This document shows positions 44,001-59,000 of a DNA stretch of 64,000 nucleotides, piece by piece. Source of the DNA: Mesostigma viride (Eukaryota; Streptophyta; Mesostigmatophyceae; Mesostigmatales; Mesostigmataceae); assembly GCA_009746045.1 (NCBI GenBank), contig RPFO01000648.1:588734-652733 (forward strand). The letters run 5' to 3'. The notes under the pieces were generated by a model. It was not told the origin of the DNA, did not search any database, and saw only the letters and a program-made list of their open reading frames with translations. Position 1 is the stretch's first letter. Every line of letters starts with the position of its first letter. The position numbers were made by a program, and so were the translations under genes.

Positions 44001-47000
44001 GCGGGCGCACGTTGGCGTGGCAAAATTGGCATAAGAGTGGTGACAGAGATATCCAGGCATGTCAGAGATATCCGACACGTAGTTGCCACCGGCCGTTGCG
44101 GCACTCCGCTGCACAACCATCTGCACACACCACACACTGCACAACATCTGTGCTGGTACGGCATGGCGCCAGGACAACACGCGCCTGTGCGCCCCAGGTG
44201 TGTGCTGACATCTCCTACACCCGTTGTAGGGCCAAGGGGGGGGGGCGGGGGCAGGGCATGCGCCACGCAGACATGGGGCGCCATGATAGTAGAACATCAT
44301 GGAGGGCATGTAGGAAGCCTGGCGGACGGCACGGGAAGAGCGTGGCAGATGGCACCCGATGAAAGCCAAGGTGACAGGGTGGGGTGTGCCGATGGGTAAT
44401 ACTCGACTACAATATAGATCGGAAGACACGGTCCCTCCTGCGATGGGTAATACTCGACTACAATATAGATCGGAAGACACGGTCCCTCCTGCGATGGGTA
44501 AAACTCGACCACAATATAGATCGGAAGACACGGTCCCTCCTGCGATGGGTAATACTCGACAACAATATAGATCGGAAGACACGGTCCCTCCTGCGATGGG
44601 TAATACTCGACTACAATATAGATCGGAAGACACGGTCCCTCCTGCGATGGGTAATACTCGACTACAATATAGGTCGGAAGACACGGTCCCTCCTACGCTC
44701 TTCCTCACACACATCACCACCCACCAACATCTGCCACGCCGCGGGACACACCCGCACATGGACCCACACAGGGCGCAGGGCGCAAGGAGCTACCTGCCGG
44801 CACGGGCGCAGGTGCGTGCGTTCGCGTGTGCGCCAGCACCTAGATTGTTCACTTCTGCTACTCCATCGCACTACCAACAAGCTGCTTCCTCTCCTAACTG
44901 CTTCCACTAGAGCCATCCCCGCCCACCTCGTTCCTCTTCTCCATTGGCCGCTGGATGGCCTCCATGAAAACTGACGGCTGCTGGTACGGCTCACAGCCCA
45001 GAAAGTTGAGCAGCGGCTGGGGGGGGAGGGAAGGGCGGGCAGAGGGATGGCAGGGTAGAGGGATGGGGCGGGTAGAGGGATGGGGCGGGTCCAATAAGAG
45101 CACAGTGGCCCGAGTCGTAACGACAGGTGGCACGCAGTAGACAGCAGTCCACATGCACGCGGGGCCATGGTCATGCGCACGCACCGACTGGCTCCAATGT
45201 ATGCATGCACGCACACGCACTATACTATAGTGACCACACGCACACGCACACAGGGGATGCTCTAGTAACAGTGAGGATGGGCCATGTGCCACCTGCCTAT
45301 TGGGTCTACAGCAATCCCAGGCAGATGAATATGGCGGAACCAAAATCACTCGGTATGGGGTCTACTAGTATGCCGTGATGCGGCTGGAGGCAAGCCTAGG
45401 CAAGGGGACCTGCCTCGAAGGAGGGCCGGTCAGGCAACCGCATGCCACCTCTACTGTGCTGCCACATAGACCGGTCGCGGTGTGCTCATACCAGCCTGTG
45501 CGAGGTGCCCCATGTACGTTTGCCGGTGCCGCTGGGCGCCCCTCAGCATCTCTACGTCATACTCTTTACTTGTTTCCACAGTACAGCAGAGTAGCAAGTT
45601 TATGCAACAGCATTGCCAAGATGGGGGTGCGGACGGACCATCCCCAAAACACCAAAGCAGAGAAGAGGGCATGCAGCGCCCAGCTGGCTGCCCTCGCGCG
45701 CACCAAAGTGCCAGCTGCCCTCGCGCGCATGCCAACAACATCAGTGCGCAGCCCATAACAATACCCAAAAACAAGACAAGGCAAGCCATCCATCCCCACA
45801 AAGACGCTGCTGCATAGCCCCTGTGCTGGGCCCTGTGCTGGCCAATGTGTTGGCCCATGCCCCGGCTTGTTGCCCCACCTGCAGGTGTGCCACGTGGCTG
45901 CTGGGTGTGTTGGGCGTGGGGGTCCCCGTCATGATCCAGCGGCACTGCGCGGGCAGCGAGCAAGCCATGCTGAGCTTGTTGCTGATGCCCGCCGCCGTGC
46001 CTGCACACGAGAAGGCCACAAGGCAGCGCACCGCGACGGGCAGCGGGCCACGAGGAGGGGGGATCACACAGGAGGGCGAGCGGCATCACCAACGGTCACC
46101 AGCGGGCCACCAGGAGGGGGGATCACACAGGAGGGCGAGCGGCATCACCAACGGTCACCAGCGGGCCACCAGGAGGGGGATCACACAGGAGGGCGAGCGG
46201 CATCACCAACGGTCACCAGCGGGCCACCAGGAGGGGGGATCACACAGGAGGGCGAGCGGCATCACCAACGGTCACCAGCGGGCCACCAGGAGGGGGGATC
46301 ACACAGGAGGGCGAGCGGCATCACCAACGGTCACCAGCGGGCCACCAGGAGGGGGGATCACACAGGAGGGCGAGCGGCATCACCAACGGTCACCAGCAGG
46401 CCACCAGGAGGGGGGATCATTAGCGACGTCGCCCAAGTCACAACAAGGCATGCAAAGCGACCAAGCTAAGAAGCCACGAGTGAGCGGGCAGTTGGCAGGT
46501 GGGCAGTGAAGCATGTAGAGCGGCGGCAACATAGGGTGCACTTGAGCCGTAATATGGGTCCCTGACACTTAGCTGGACTGCGTGCGGCGGATGCCAGACC
46601 TCCCTGCCTGGGAGCGGCTGGGGAGGCCACCTCGTCGTGCGCATGCCCCGCCTTCCCCTGTTCCCACATGGAGCTCCCACACACGGTGTTGTACATAAAG
46701 CGGGGTGCTATACATAAAACGAGGGGCTGACTCCCGTGCCCAGGCCATGCAGCAGCTCTCGACATGCACCCCGATGACCCAGCGCAGCCATGCCTCTACT
46801 GTGCCGCTCTAATTCTGCTGCACTTATGCCTGTCTTGCCTTTATTTACACGACACGCTACCGTTGATGGTAAACAGAAGTATATATTAAACACTCTGGAG
46901 TGCTAGCTTTATTTTACATTCATAGACTGTGGCGAGTCACCACCCTGCCCCCCCGGCCACCTGCCAAGCGTGTGCCCCTCGTCCACCACCAGCACGCGCG

Positions 47001-50000
47001 GCCACCTACCGAGCGTGTGCCCCTCGTCCACCAGCACGCGCTGCCAGTGGACGCGCAGCAGCAGGCTGCCGTGGCCCTTGCCCCACTCGACGCTCAGGCG
47101 GTGGATGGACGCGATCACCTGTGGTCGCGACACGTGGCGACGCGTGGGGCACCACACGTCGCCATCAGGCACGTTCCCCCGCATGCACACCGTGGCTGCA
47201 ACCACCCCGCGCATGCACAAGCCACCGCGACCATCATGGCCATCCCTACGGCTGCCGTGCCGGCAAGATCACGAGCTGCATCGCCCCATCACGGGCTAGC
47301 GCCATGCCCTTGCTTCTCATAATTAACATTACTTTACATCATCAACACTAGTTTACATAATTTACATTACTTTACATCATCAACACTAGTTTACATAATT
47401 TACATTACTTTACATCATCAACACTAGTTTACATAATTAACATTACTTTACATAATTTACATTACTTTACATCATCAACACTAGTTTACATAATTTACAT
47501 TACTTTACATCATCAACACTAGTTTACATAATTTACATTACTTTACATCATCAAGACTAGTTTACATAATTAACATTACTTTACATCATCAACACTAGTT
47601 TACATAATTAACATTACTTTACATTATCAACACTAGTTTACATAATTTACATTACTTTACATCATCAACACTAGTTTACATAATTTACATTACTTTACAT
47701 CATCAACACTAGTTTACATAATTTACATTACATCATCAACACTAGTTTACATAATTTACATTACTTTACATCATCAACACTAGTTTACATAATTAACATT
47801 ACTTTAGACCGCGCCAGGCCATGGGACCAGAGCATGCCGCGCGCACCACCCTGGGTGGCTGCATAAGGGTGCAGGGATCACCGACCTTCGGTATTGTTGC
47901 CAGGGTTGTGCCATACCGACCTTCTGTATTGTTGCCAGGGTTGTGCCATACCGACCTTCGGTATTGTTGCCAGGGTTGTGCCATACCGACCTTCCGTATT
48001 GTTGCCAGGGTTGTGCCATACCGACCTTCTGTATTGTTGCCAGGGTTGTGCCATACCGACCTTCTGTATTGTTGCCAGGGTTGTGCCATACCGACCTTCT
48101 GTATTGTTGCCAGGGTTGTGCCATACCGACCTTCGGTATTGTTGCCAGGGTTGTGCCATACCGACCTTCCGTATTGTTGCCAGGGTTGTGCCATACCGAC
48201 CTTCTGTATTGTTGCCAGGGTTGTGCCATACCGACCTTCTGTATTGTTGCCAGGGTTGTGCCATACCGACCTTCTGTATTGTTGCCAGGGTTGTGCCATA
48301 CCGACCTTCTGTATTGTTGCCAGGGTTGTGCCATACCGACCTTCTGTATTGTTGCCAGGGTTGTGCCATACCGACCTTCTGTATTGTTGCCAGGGTTGTG
48401 CCATACCGACCTTCTGTATTGTTGCCAGGGTTGTGCCATACCGACCTTCTGTATTGTTGCCAGGGTTGTGCCATACCGACCTTCTGTATTGTTGCCAGGG
48501 TTGTGCCATACCGACCTTCGTATTGTTGCCAGGGTTGTGCCATACCGACCTTCTGTATTGTTGCCAGGGTTGTGCCATACCGACCTTCCGTATTGTTGCC
48601 AGGGTTGTGCCATACCGACCTTCCGTATTGTTGCCAGGGTTGTGCCATACCGACCTTCCGTATTGTTGCCAGGGTTGTGCCATACCGACCTTCTGTATTG
48701 TTGCCAGGGTTGTGCCATACCGACCTTCTGTATTGTTGCCAGGGTTGTGCCATACCGACCTTCCGTATTGTTGCCAGGGTTGTGCCATACCGACCTTCTG
48801 TATTGTTGCCAGGGTTGTGCCATACCGACCTTCTGTATTGTTGCCAGGGTTGTGCCATACCGACCTTCCGTATTGTTGCCAGGGTTGTGCCATACCGACC
48901 TTCCGTATTGTTGCCAGGGTTGTGCCATACCGACCTTCTGTATTGTTGCCAGGGTTGTGCCATACCGACCTTCCGTATTGTTGCCAGGGTTGTGCCATAC
49001 CGACCTTCTGTATTGTTGCCAGGGTTGTGCCATACCGACCTTCCGTATTGTTGCCAGGGTTGTGCCATACCGACCTTCCGTATTGTTGCCAGGGTTGTGC
49101 CATACCGACCTTCTGTATTGTTGCCAGGGTTGTGCCATACCGACCTTCTGTATTGTTGCCAGGGTTGTGCCATACCGACCTTCTGTATTGTTGCCAGGGT
49201 TGTGCCATACCGACCTTCCGTATTGTTGCCAGGGTTGTGCCATACCGACCTTCCGTATTGTTGCCAGGGTTGTGCCATACCGACCTTCCGTATTGTTGCC
49301 AGGGTTGTGCCATACCGACCTTCTGTATTGTTGCCAGGGTTGTGCCATACCGACCTTCTGTATTGTTGCCAGGGTTGTGCCATACCGACCTTCCATATTG
49401 TTGCCAGGGTTGTGCCATACCGACCTTCTGTATTGTTGCCAGGGTTGTGCCATACCGACCTTCTGTATTGTTGCCAGGGTTGTGCCATACCGACCTTCTG
49501 TATTGTTGCCAGGGTTGTGCCATACCGACCTTCTGTATTGTTGCCAGGGTTGTGCCATACCGACCTTCTGTATTGTTGCCAGGGTTGTGCCATACCGACC
49601 TTCTGTATTGTTGCCAGGGTTGTGCCATACCGACCTTCTGTATTGTTGCCAGGGTTGTGCCATACCGACCTTCTGTATTGTTGCCAGGGTTGTGCCATAC
49701 CGACCTTCCGTATTGTTGCCAGGGTTGTGCCATACCGACCTTCTGTATTGTTGCCAGGGTTGTGCCATACCGACCTTCCGTATTGTTGCCAGGGTTGTGC
49801 CATACCGACCTTCCGTATTGTTGCCAGGGTTGTGCCATACCGACCTTCCGTATTGTTGCCAGGGTTGTGCCATACCGACCTTCTGTATTGTTGCCAGGGT
49901 TGTGCCATACCGACCTTCTGTATTGTTGCCAGGGTTGTGCCATACCGACCTTCCATATTGTTGCCAGGGTTGTGCCATACCGACCTTCTGTATTGTTGCC

Positions 50001-53000
50001 AGGGTTGTGCCATACCGACCTTCTGTATTGTTGCCAGGGTTGTGCCATACCGACCTTCTGTATTGTTGCCAGGGTTGTGCCATACCGACCTTCTGTATTG
50101 TTGCCAGGGTTGTGCCATACCGACCTTCTGTATTGTTGCCAGGGTTGTGCCATACCGACCTTCTGTATTGTTGCCAGGGTTGTGCCATACCGACCTTCCG
50201 TATTGTTGCCAGGGTTGTGCCATACCGACCTTCTGTATTGTTGCCAGGGTTGTGCCATACCGACCTTCTGTATTGTTGCCAGGGTTGTGCCATACCGACC
50301 TTCTGTATTGTTGCCAGGGTTGTGCCATACCGACCTTCTGTATTGTTGCCAGGGTTGTGCCATACCGACCTTCTGTATTGTTGCCAGGGTTGTGCCATAC
50401 CGACCTTCTGTATTGTTGCCAGGGTTGTGCCATACCGACCTTCTGTATTGTTGCCAGGGTTGTGCCATACCGACCTTCTGTATTGTTGCCAGGGTTGTGC
50501 CATACCGACCTTCTGTATTGTTGCCAGGGTTGTGCCATACCGACCTTCTGTATTGTTGCCAGGGTTGTGCCATACCGACCTTCTGTATTGTTGCCAGGGT
50601 TGTGCCATACCGACCTTCCGTATTGTTGCCAGGGTTGTGCCATACCGACCTTCCGTATTGTTGCCAGGGTTGTGCCATACCGACCTTCCGTATTGTTGCC
50701 AGGGTTGTGCCATACCGACCTTCTGTATTGTTGCCAGGGTTGTGCCATACCGACCTTCTGTATTGTTGCCAGGGTTGTGCCATACCGACCTTCCGTATTG
50801 TTGCCAGGGTTGTGCCATACCGACCTTCTGTATTGTTGCCAGGGTTGTGCCATACCGACCTTCTGTATTGTTGCCAGGGTTGTGCCATACCGACCTTCCG
50901 TATTGTTGCCAGGGTTGTGCCATACCGACCTTCTGTATTGTTGCCAGGGTTGTGCCATACCGACCTTCTGTATTGTTGCCAGGGTTGTGCCATACCGACC
51001 TTCCGTATTGTTGCCAGGGTTGTGCCATACCGACCTTCTGTATTGTTGCCAGGGTTGTGCCATACCGACCTTCCGTATTGTTGCCAGGGTTGTGCCATAC
51101 CGACCTTCCGTATTGTTGCCAGGGTTGTGCCATACCGACCTTCTGTATTGTTGCCAGGGTTGTGCCATACCGACCTTCTGTATTGTTGCCAGGGTTGTGC
51201 CATACCGACCTTCTGTATTGTTGCCAGGGTTGTGCCATACCGACCTTCCGTATTGTTGCCAGGGTTGTGCCATACCGACCTTCCGTATTGTTGCCAGGGT
51301 TGTGCCATACCGACCTTCCGTATTGTTGCCAGGGTTGTGCCATACCGACCTTCTGTATTGTTGCCAGGGTTGTGCCATACCGACCTTCTGTATTGTTGCC
51401 AGGGTTGTGCCATACCGACCTTCTGTATTGTTGCCAGGGTTGTGCCATACCGACCTTCTGTATTGTTGCCAGGGTTGTGCCATACCGACCTTCTGTATTG
51501 TTGCCAGGGTTGTGCCATACCGACCTTCTGTATTGTTGCCAGGGTTGTGCCATACCGACCTTCTGTATTGTTGCCAGGGTTGTGCCATACCGACCTTCTG
51601 TATTGTTGCCAGGGTTGTGCCATACCGACCTTCTGTATTGTTGCCAGGGTTGTGCCATACCGACCTTCTGTATTGTTGCCAGGGTTGTGCCATACCGACC
51701 TTCTGTATTGTTGCCAGGGTTGTGCCATACCGACCTTCTGTATTGTTGCCAGGGTTGTGCCATACCGACCTTCTGTATTGTTGCCAGGGTTGTGCCATAC
51801 CGACCTTCTGTATTGTTGCCAGGGTTGTGCCATACCGACCTTCCGTATTGTTGCCAGGGTTGTGCCATACCGACCTTCCGTATTGTTGCCAGGGTTGTGC
51901 CATACCGACCTTCCGTATTGTTGCCAGGGTTGTGCCATACCGACCTTCCGTATTGTTGCCAGGGTTGTGCCATACCGACCTTCTGTATTGTTGCCAGGGT
52001 TGTGCCATACCGACCTTCCGTATTGTTGCCAGGGTTGTGCCATACCGACCTTCTGTATTGTTGCCAGGGTTGTGCCATACCGACCTTCGTATTGTTGCCA
52101 GGGTTGTGCCATACCGACCTTCCGTATTGTTGCCAGGGTTGTGCCATACCGACCTTCCGTATTGTTGCCAGGGTTGTGCCATACCGACCTTCCGTATTGT
52201 TGCCAGGGTTGTGCCATACCGACCTTCCGTATTGTTGCCAGGGTTGTGCCATACCGACCTTCTGTATTGTTGCCAGGGTTGTGCCATACCGACCTTCCGT
52301 ATTGTTGCCAGGGTTGTGCCATACCGACCTTCTGTATTGTTGCCAGGGTTGTGCCATACCGACCTTCTGTATTGTTGCCAGGGTTGTGCCATACCGACCT
52401 TCCGTATTGTTGCCAGGGTTGTGCCATACCGACCTTCCGTATTGTTGCCAGGGTTGTGCCATACCGACCTTCTGTATTGTTGCCAGGGTTGTGCCATACC
52501 GACCTTCTGTATTGTTGCCAGGGTTGTGCCATACCGACCTTCTGTATTGTTGCCAGGGTTGTGCCATACCGACCTTCTGTATTGTTGCCAGGGTTGTGCC
52601 ATACCGACCTTCTGTATTGTTGCCAGGGTTGTGCCATACCGACCTTCTGTATTGTTGCCAGGGTTGTGCCATACCGACCTTCTGTATTGTTGCCAGGGTT
52701 GTGCCATACCGACCTTCGTATTGTTGCCAGGGTTGTGCCATACCGACCTTCTGTATTGTTGCCAGGGTTGTGCCATACCGACCTTCCGTATTGTTGCCAG
52801 GGTTGTGCCATACCGACCTTCCGTATTGTTGCCAGGGTTGTGCCATACCGACCTTCTGTATTGTTGCCAGGGTTGTGCCATACCGACCTTCTGTATTGTT
52901 GCCAGGGTTGTGCCATACCGACCTTCTGTATTGTTGCCAGGGTTGTGCCATACCGACCTTCTGTATTGTTGCCAGGGTTGTGCCATACCGACCTTCTGTA

Positions 53001-56000
53001 TTGTTGCCAGGGTTGTGCCATACCGACCTTCTGTATTGTTGCCAGGGTTGTGCCATACCGACCTTCTGTATTGTTGCCAGGGTTGTGCCATACCGACCTT
53101 CTGTATTGTTGCCAGGGTTGTGCCATACCGACCTTCCGTATTGTTGCCAGGGTTGTGCCATACCGACCTTCCGTATTGTTGCCAGGGTTGTGCCATACCG
53201 ACCTTCTGTATTGTTGCCAGGGTTGTGCCATACCGACCTTCTGTATTGTTGCCAGGGTTGTGCCATACCGACCTTCTGTATTGTTGCCAGGGTTGTGCCA
53301 TACCGACCTTCTGTATTGTTGCCAGGGTTGTGCCATACCGACCTTCTGTATTGTTGCCAGGGTTGTGCCATACCGACCTTCTGTATTGTTGCCAGGGTTG
53401 TGCCATACCGACCTTCTGTATTGTTGCCAGGGTTGTGCCATACCGACCTTCCGTATTGTTGCCAGGGTTGTGCCATACCGACCTTCCGTATTGTTGCCAG
53501 GGTTGTGCCATACCGACCTTCTGTATTGTTGCCAGGGTTGTGCCATACCGACCTTCTGTATTGTTGCCAGGGTTGTGCCATACCGACCTTCTGTATTGTT
53601 GCCAGGGTTGTGCCATACCGACCTTCCGTATTGTTGCCAGGGTTGTGCCATACCGACCTTCTGTATTGTTGCCAGGGTTGTGCCATACCGACCTTCTGTA
53701 TTGTTGCCAGGGTTGTGCCATACCGACCTTCTGTATTGTTGCCAGGGTTGTGCCATACCGACCTTCTGTATTGTTGCCAGGGTTGTGCCATACCGACCTT
53801 CTGTATTGTTGCCAGGGTTGTGCCATACCGACCTTCTGTATTGTTGCCAGGGTTGTGCCATACCGACCTTCTGTATTGTTGCCAGGGTTGTGCCATACCG
53901 ACCTTCTGTATTGTTGCCAGGGTTGTGCCATACCGACCTTCCGTATTGTTGCCAGGGTTGTGCCATACCGACCTTCTGTATTGTTGCCAGGGTTGTGCCA
54001 TACCGACCTTCTGTATTGTTGCCAGGGTTGTGCCATACCGACCTTCTGTATTGTTGCCAGGGTTGTGCCATACCGACCTTCTGTATTGTTGCCAGGGTTG
54101 TGCCATACCGACCTTCTGTATTGTTGCCAGGGTTGTGCCATACCGACCTTCTGTATTGTTGCCAGGGTTGTGCCATACCGACCTTCTGTATTGTTGCCAG
54201 GGTTGTGCCATACCGACCTTCTGTATTGTTGCCAGGGTTGTGCCATACCGACCTTCCGTATTGTTGCCAGGGTTGTGCCATACCGACCTTCCGTATTGTT
54301 GCCAGGGTTGTGCCATACCGACCTTCTGTATTGTTGCCAGGGTTGTGCCATACCGACCTTCTGTATTGTTGCCAGGGTTGTGCCATACCGACCTTCTGTA
54401 TTGTTGCCAGGGTTGTGCCATACCGACCTTCCGTATTGTTGCCAGGGTTGTGCCATACCGACCTTCTGTATTGTTGCCAGGGTTGTGCCATACCGACCTT
54501 CTGTATTGTTGCCAGGGTTGTGCCATACCGACCTTCTGTATTGTTGCCAGGGTTGTGCCATACCGACCTTCTGTATTGTTGCCAGGGTTGTGCCATACCG
54601 ACCTTCTGTATTGTTGCCAGGGTTGTGCCATACCGACCTTCCGTATTGTTGCCAGGGTTGTGCCATACTGACCTTCTGTATTGTTGCCAGGGTTGTGCCA
54701 TACCGACCTTCTGTATTGTTGCCAGGGTTGTGCCATACCGACCTTCCGTATTGTTGCCAGGGTTGTGCCATACCGACCTTCCGTATTGTTGCCAGGGTTG
54801 TGCCATACTGACCTTCTGTATTGTTGCCAGGGTTGTGCCATACCGACCTTCCGTATTGTTGCCAGGGTTGTGCCATACCGACCTTCTGTATTGTTGCCAG
54901 GGTTGTGCCATACCGACCTTCCGTATTGTTGCCAGGGTTGTGCCATACCAGAGTAACTCGTACTCCATTCTTGTCAGGGCGACACTGCTAGCTCCCTGAA
55001 GCGAGACGGGGTGCAGCAACACACCGGCCAACCTCAACCATGAAAAAGCAAAGCATGCTTATCCTGGACCCTAAGCCCCAAAGCCCCACAACCCCCAGCC
55101 TCAACCCTGAATCGCCATCCCCTACCCCCACTGACCCCTAAGCTGGCCCCATGGCACAATGCCAACCCCCTTGTGCGCCAGGAAAGGTTATCCTGGATGA
55201 TGATCATGAGGACTGGTGCCCCTCGCCCCTCGTGTCTTCCGCAATGGTGGCAGCAGAGCTCACTCCCCCGTGTACGGTCACCCGATGGGGTGTTGGGCAA
55301 GGCCGCACACGACCACACCAGCCTGGCCAGCTCTCTAGCGATGGCATGTTCCCGGTTCGGCCGCGTGCCGCGTTCCCCCCAATCAACCCACAAGCACGCT
55401 GGCCGTGCGCAAGCATACACGCGCAGCCGTCAGCGAAGCATGACGAATGGGCACTCCACGGCAGCAAAGGGGGCAAATGCGGTGGGTTGGGTGGCAGGCC
55501 GCACACGAAGGTGGCATGTTGCAGTATCTTCCCCCCTCGACACCCTGGTACGTCCAGGCTCCTGTCCAGTGTGCCGCTCCTAATGTACGCGCGCTAGCTG
55601 GCCCTGCCCCTATCACACGCATGTCCCTGTGCACTACCCATCGGGTAGTACATGTGTGTACGCGTGCACGCGTGTGCGTGTGCGTGTGCATGTATGTATG
55701 CGTGCATGTGTATATGTGTGTATGTGTGCATGTGTGTAGTGCGAATGTGTGTACGCGTGCCATCCATTGCTGAAAAATCCCCTAAGTCGCAGCGGGCCAT
55801 GTGTTAGGTCTGAAAGGCAGGGTGTGAACGCATCATTTTACGCTCCTTTTCCAGATCACCTCCTTTCAAGGCGACGATGACTCCTGCCTCCCAACGATGA
55901 CACGTGGCGTACAGGCCTGCCACATGCACGACATGAGGGTGTGGCTGCACAGCCCATCAGACTACCACGATTTGTGGCTTATTACTAGAGTATGGAAATG

Positions 56001-59000
56001 TCTTGCTGTGAGGCCGCCCCCACCCCATCCTGGTGCGCTGCATCGCGACATCCCACTGTTCTCTACGCGGCCGCCCCCACCACATCCTGGTGCGCTGCAT
56101 CGCGACATCCCACTGTTCTCTACGCGGCCGCACCCACCACGTCGTAGTGAGCGGCGATCTCGTGCGGCGTTACGTGCGCCAGCACATCGTCGCGGTCCCA
56201 CACCAGCACTTGCAGCAGGCCGCGCCGCGTGTGCTGGCGGATCTGCAGCACGGCGAGGCAAGGGCATGGAGTAGCGTGGGGTACAAGGGGGCGTTCATAC
56301 AAGGTGCGGTGATGGTTGGCAAAAAATAGTGTGGATACAGAGACCACCACTCAGTACAGTAGTAATGCACCAGGGGGCATGGACGCCACGCATGCAGTCA
56401 CACACATGCTTCAAAACGCGCGGGACACGAGTGAGGAGCCACGACGCATGGCCAAAGCGTCCTTTTCCATCCCACGATGTGACTCTGTACTTAAGCATGG
56501 GAGAAACGAATAAGGGGAAAACCATTCCCTACGCTTGCCGGGACAAGCCCATCAGCCTCTGGCTAAGTCAGCCAGAAAGCTTGCTGCATTGGCCCCCACC
56601 TCACAAGCACCACACGGCTACCAGCAAAAACGACCCCAGGAACACGAGGTCTGCCATACACGCGATCCATGCGGCTGCGTCGCCGTCCATCCTCAGCGAT
56701 CGCAGGTGCGGCGAGCACAGCCAGCAGTGCTCGCCCCCCGGCTGTGCCCCCCTGGCTGTGCCCCCCCGTACCTGCTGCTCCCAGTGGCGCATCAGCGTGG
56801 GCGGCACCAGCAGCAGGGTTGCGGCGGACAGAAAAATGGGTGCCGAGGAGGACGATGCAAGTCGACCGCCTGCAGTGAGCGACACGCCCTGGGGGCTGCT
56901 GCCGGCGCCTGCCCTGCCCAGGCCGACTGATGGGCTCCCCAGCCGCCCCCGCAGGCCCCCAGAGTAGGGCGGCAGGCCCTTGAGCGCCTTCCTGAGGGCG
57001 GGCAGGTCGAGCTGCAGCTGACAGAGGCGCCCTGGCATCCGCCACGAGTGTTGCTGCGCCATGCGGGAGGCAGGGCTGGAGGGCGACAGCAGCGCGGGGG
57101 GGAGGCCCACCGCCGCGCGCGAGGAGCTCCTGGGCCCACCCGAGGGGCTTGCGGGGCTTGATGTGGTGGGACATGGGGGCGGAGTGAGGGCTGCCCCTTT
57201 GCTTTTCTGGCGCATGCGTGGTGGCGTGCGTGCTGCGCCGCCCCCCTTGTGGGCATCAGGCGGCCGAGTCGCGGGCGAGCAAGGGCCGGCCCCTTTCAGC
57301 TGGCAAACAATTACACGGTCAAGAACGCAGAGCAATCAACCACACGGTCAAGAACGCAGAGCATGGCGCGCACTAAGGGCACGAACACGCAGCAGGGCAG
57401 GGCAGGGACACAAAGGTGAGGGCGTGCGCGTGAGGGCGTGAATGTGAGGGCATGCGCGTGAGGGCGTGCGTGTGAGGGCGTGCATGTGAGGGCGTGCATG
57501 TGAGGGCGTGCGTGTGAGGGCGTGCGCGTGAGGGCGTGAATGTGAGGGCATGCGCGTGAGGGCGTGCGTGTGAGGGCGTGCATGTGAGGGCGTGCGTGTG
57601 AGGGCGTGCTTGTGAGGGCGTGCGTGTGAGGGCGTGTGTGTGAGGGCGTGCATGTGAGGGCGTGTGTGTGAGGGCGTGCATGTGAGGGCGTGCGTGTGAG
57701 GGCGTGCGTGTGAGGGCGTGCGTGTGAGGGCGTGCGCGTGAGGGTGTGTGTGTGAGGGCATGCGCGTGAGGGCATGCGCGTGAGGGCATGCGTGTGAGGG
57801 CATGCGTGTGAGGGCGTGCGTGTGAGGGCGTGCGTGTGAGGGCGTGCGTGTGAGGGCGTGCGCGTGAGGGCGTGCGTGTGAGGGCGTGCGCGTGAGGGCG
57901 TGCGTGTGAGGGCATGCGCGTGAGGGCGTGCGTGTTAGGGCATGCGCGTGAGGGCGTGCGTGTGAGGGCATGCGGAGGAGGCAAGCAGCATGAGCACGGG
58001 ACATGGGCAGACAACACAAGCAACCCTGTGCACAGCTCAGGCTCATGCTCCTGTGCCTGAACCATGTCTACCCCTCCGCCCCCCTTCTTCCCCGGCCATG
58101 CCCTCCGCCCTGTCCTGGCGTACGCGGATGGACGGTGGCCAACACGAGCCTGCACGCAAGAGTTGCTCTTGTGGCCACTAGTGGTTTGTGGCGTGCGGCC
58201 CACGGACCCATGTGTGGGCGGGACCGCGAGGGGCCCGCTCATGGCACGGCACATGCTGACCTGACCACCAGGCTCGATGCGCGGTCTACATACAGGGCGT
58301 GGGCGCAAGGGGTGAGGCCAGCATAGAATGCGCCCCGCGGAAACCTCCACCTCAGCACCACGCCTCACCGTCCCCATCCATAGTTTCCCCCCATCCCCGT
58401 TCCCCATCGATGTACCTCCGCACGGCTCCTGTCACGCGGCTGGCGGCGAGGAGACGCCCTGCCCCTCTGTGCGTGCGACGACGGTGATGGCTCCAACGCA
58501 GCTGCACCTGGCGCCTGCCGGAACGAGGGCGACGGCAGTGATTGGTCAGCTGCAAGGTGCGCCTCGTCGGCCAGCTGATGCAGCAGCTCCTCCACTTTGT
58601 GCTCCAGGGGGTCCTGTTGGCACCAACACAAAAAGGGGACAGTAGAACGAGACCACCAGGGAGTCAATGGTGGCCAAAGGATGGTAAACGTTGCGTGACA
58701 ACAGCTCTGAGGACTGAACAAAGAACAGGTCTGACGGTGCAACAGTAGGCAGGGCAGAAGAGAGGGAAGCAGGGCGGAACAGAGACGGAAGGGCAACCTT
58801 AGCAATAACGCCCCCAGCGTGGCCTATGCGAGCACAAGGCGGATGCAACCACATGGCGGATGCAAGCACAAGGCGGATGCGAGCACATGGCAGATGCAAG
58901 CACAAGGCCCACCTCTTCTGTGGCCAGCACCAGACCCAAGTGGCGGAACACATTGGCGCCATAGTCCGCTGGCAGGCGCGCGTCCTTGTGCACCAGCAGG

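Larger units (their letters stand above)
47119..56137 (-). other. Giant intron G-H (9,019 bp)
   Basis: Filled mainly by the 35-bp and 38-bp arrays. 54950-56137 holds a short alternating-purine-pyrimidine tract (about 55640-55740, GTGTGTAC type) and the 57-bp duplication at the donor. Confidence 0.85.

Noticed and set aside
45613-46509. 298-codon plus-strand frame
   Set aside because: It is antisense to exon I and runs through the 59-bp array.
47799-55037. Six overlapping frames of 2,240-2,412 codons
   Set aside because: They are produced by a stop-free 35-bp satellite unit read in every phase and on both strands; no domain, no unique sequence.
57920-57935. Telomere-like TTAGGG
   Set aside because: Occurs once as a variant of the 14-bp unit.
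57311-58407. His/Thr/Pro-rich frames of 154-344 codons
   Set aside because: They are translations of the 14-bp array in an intron, not proteins.
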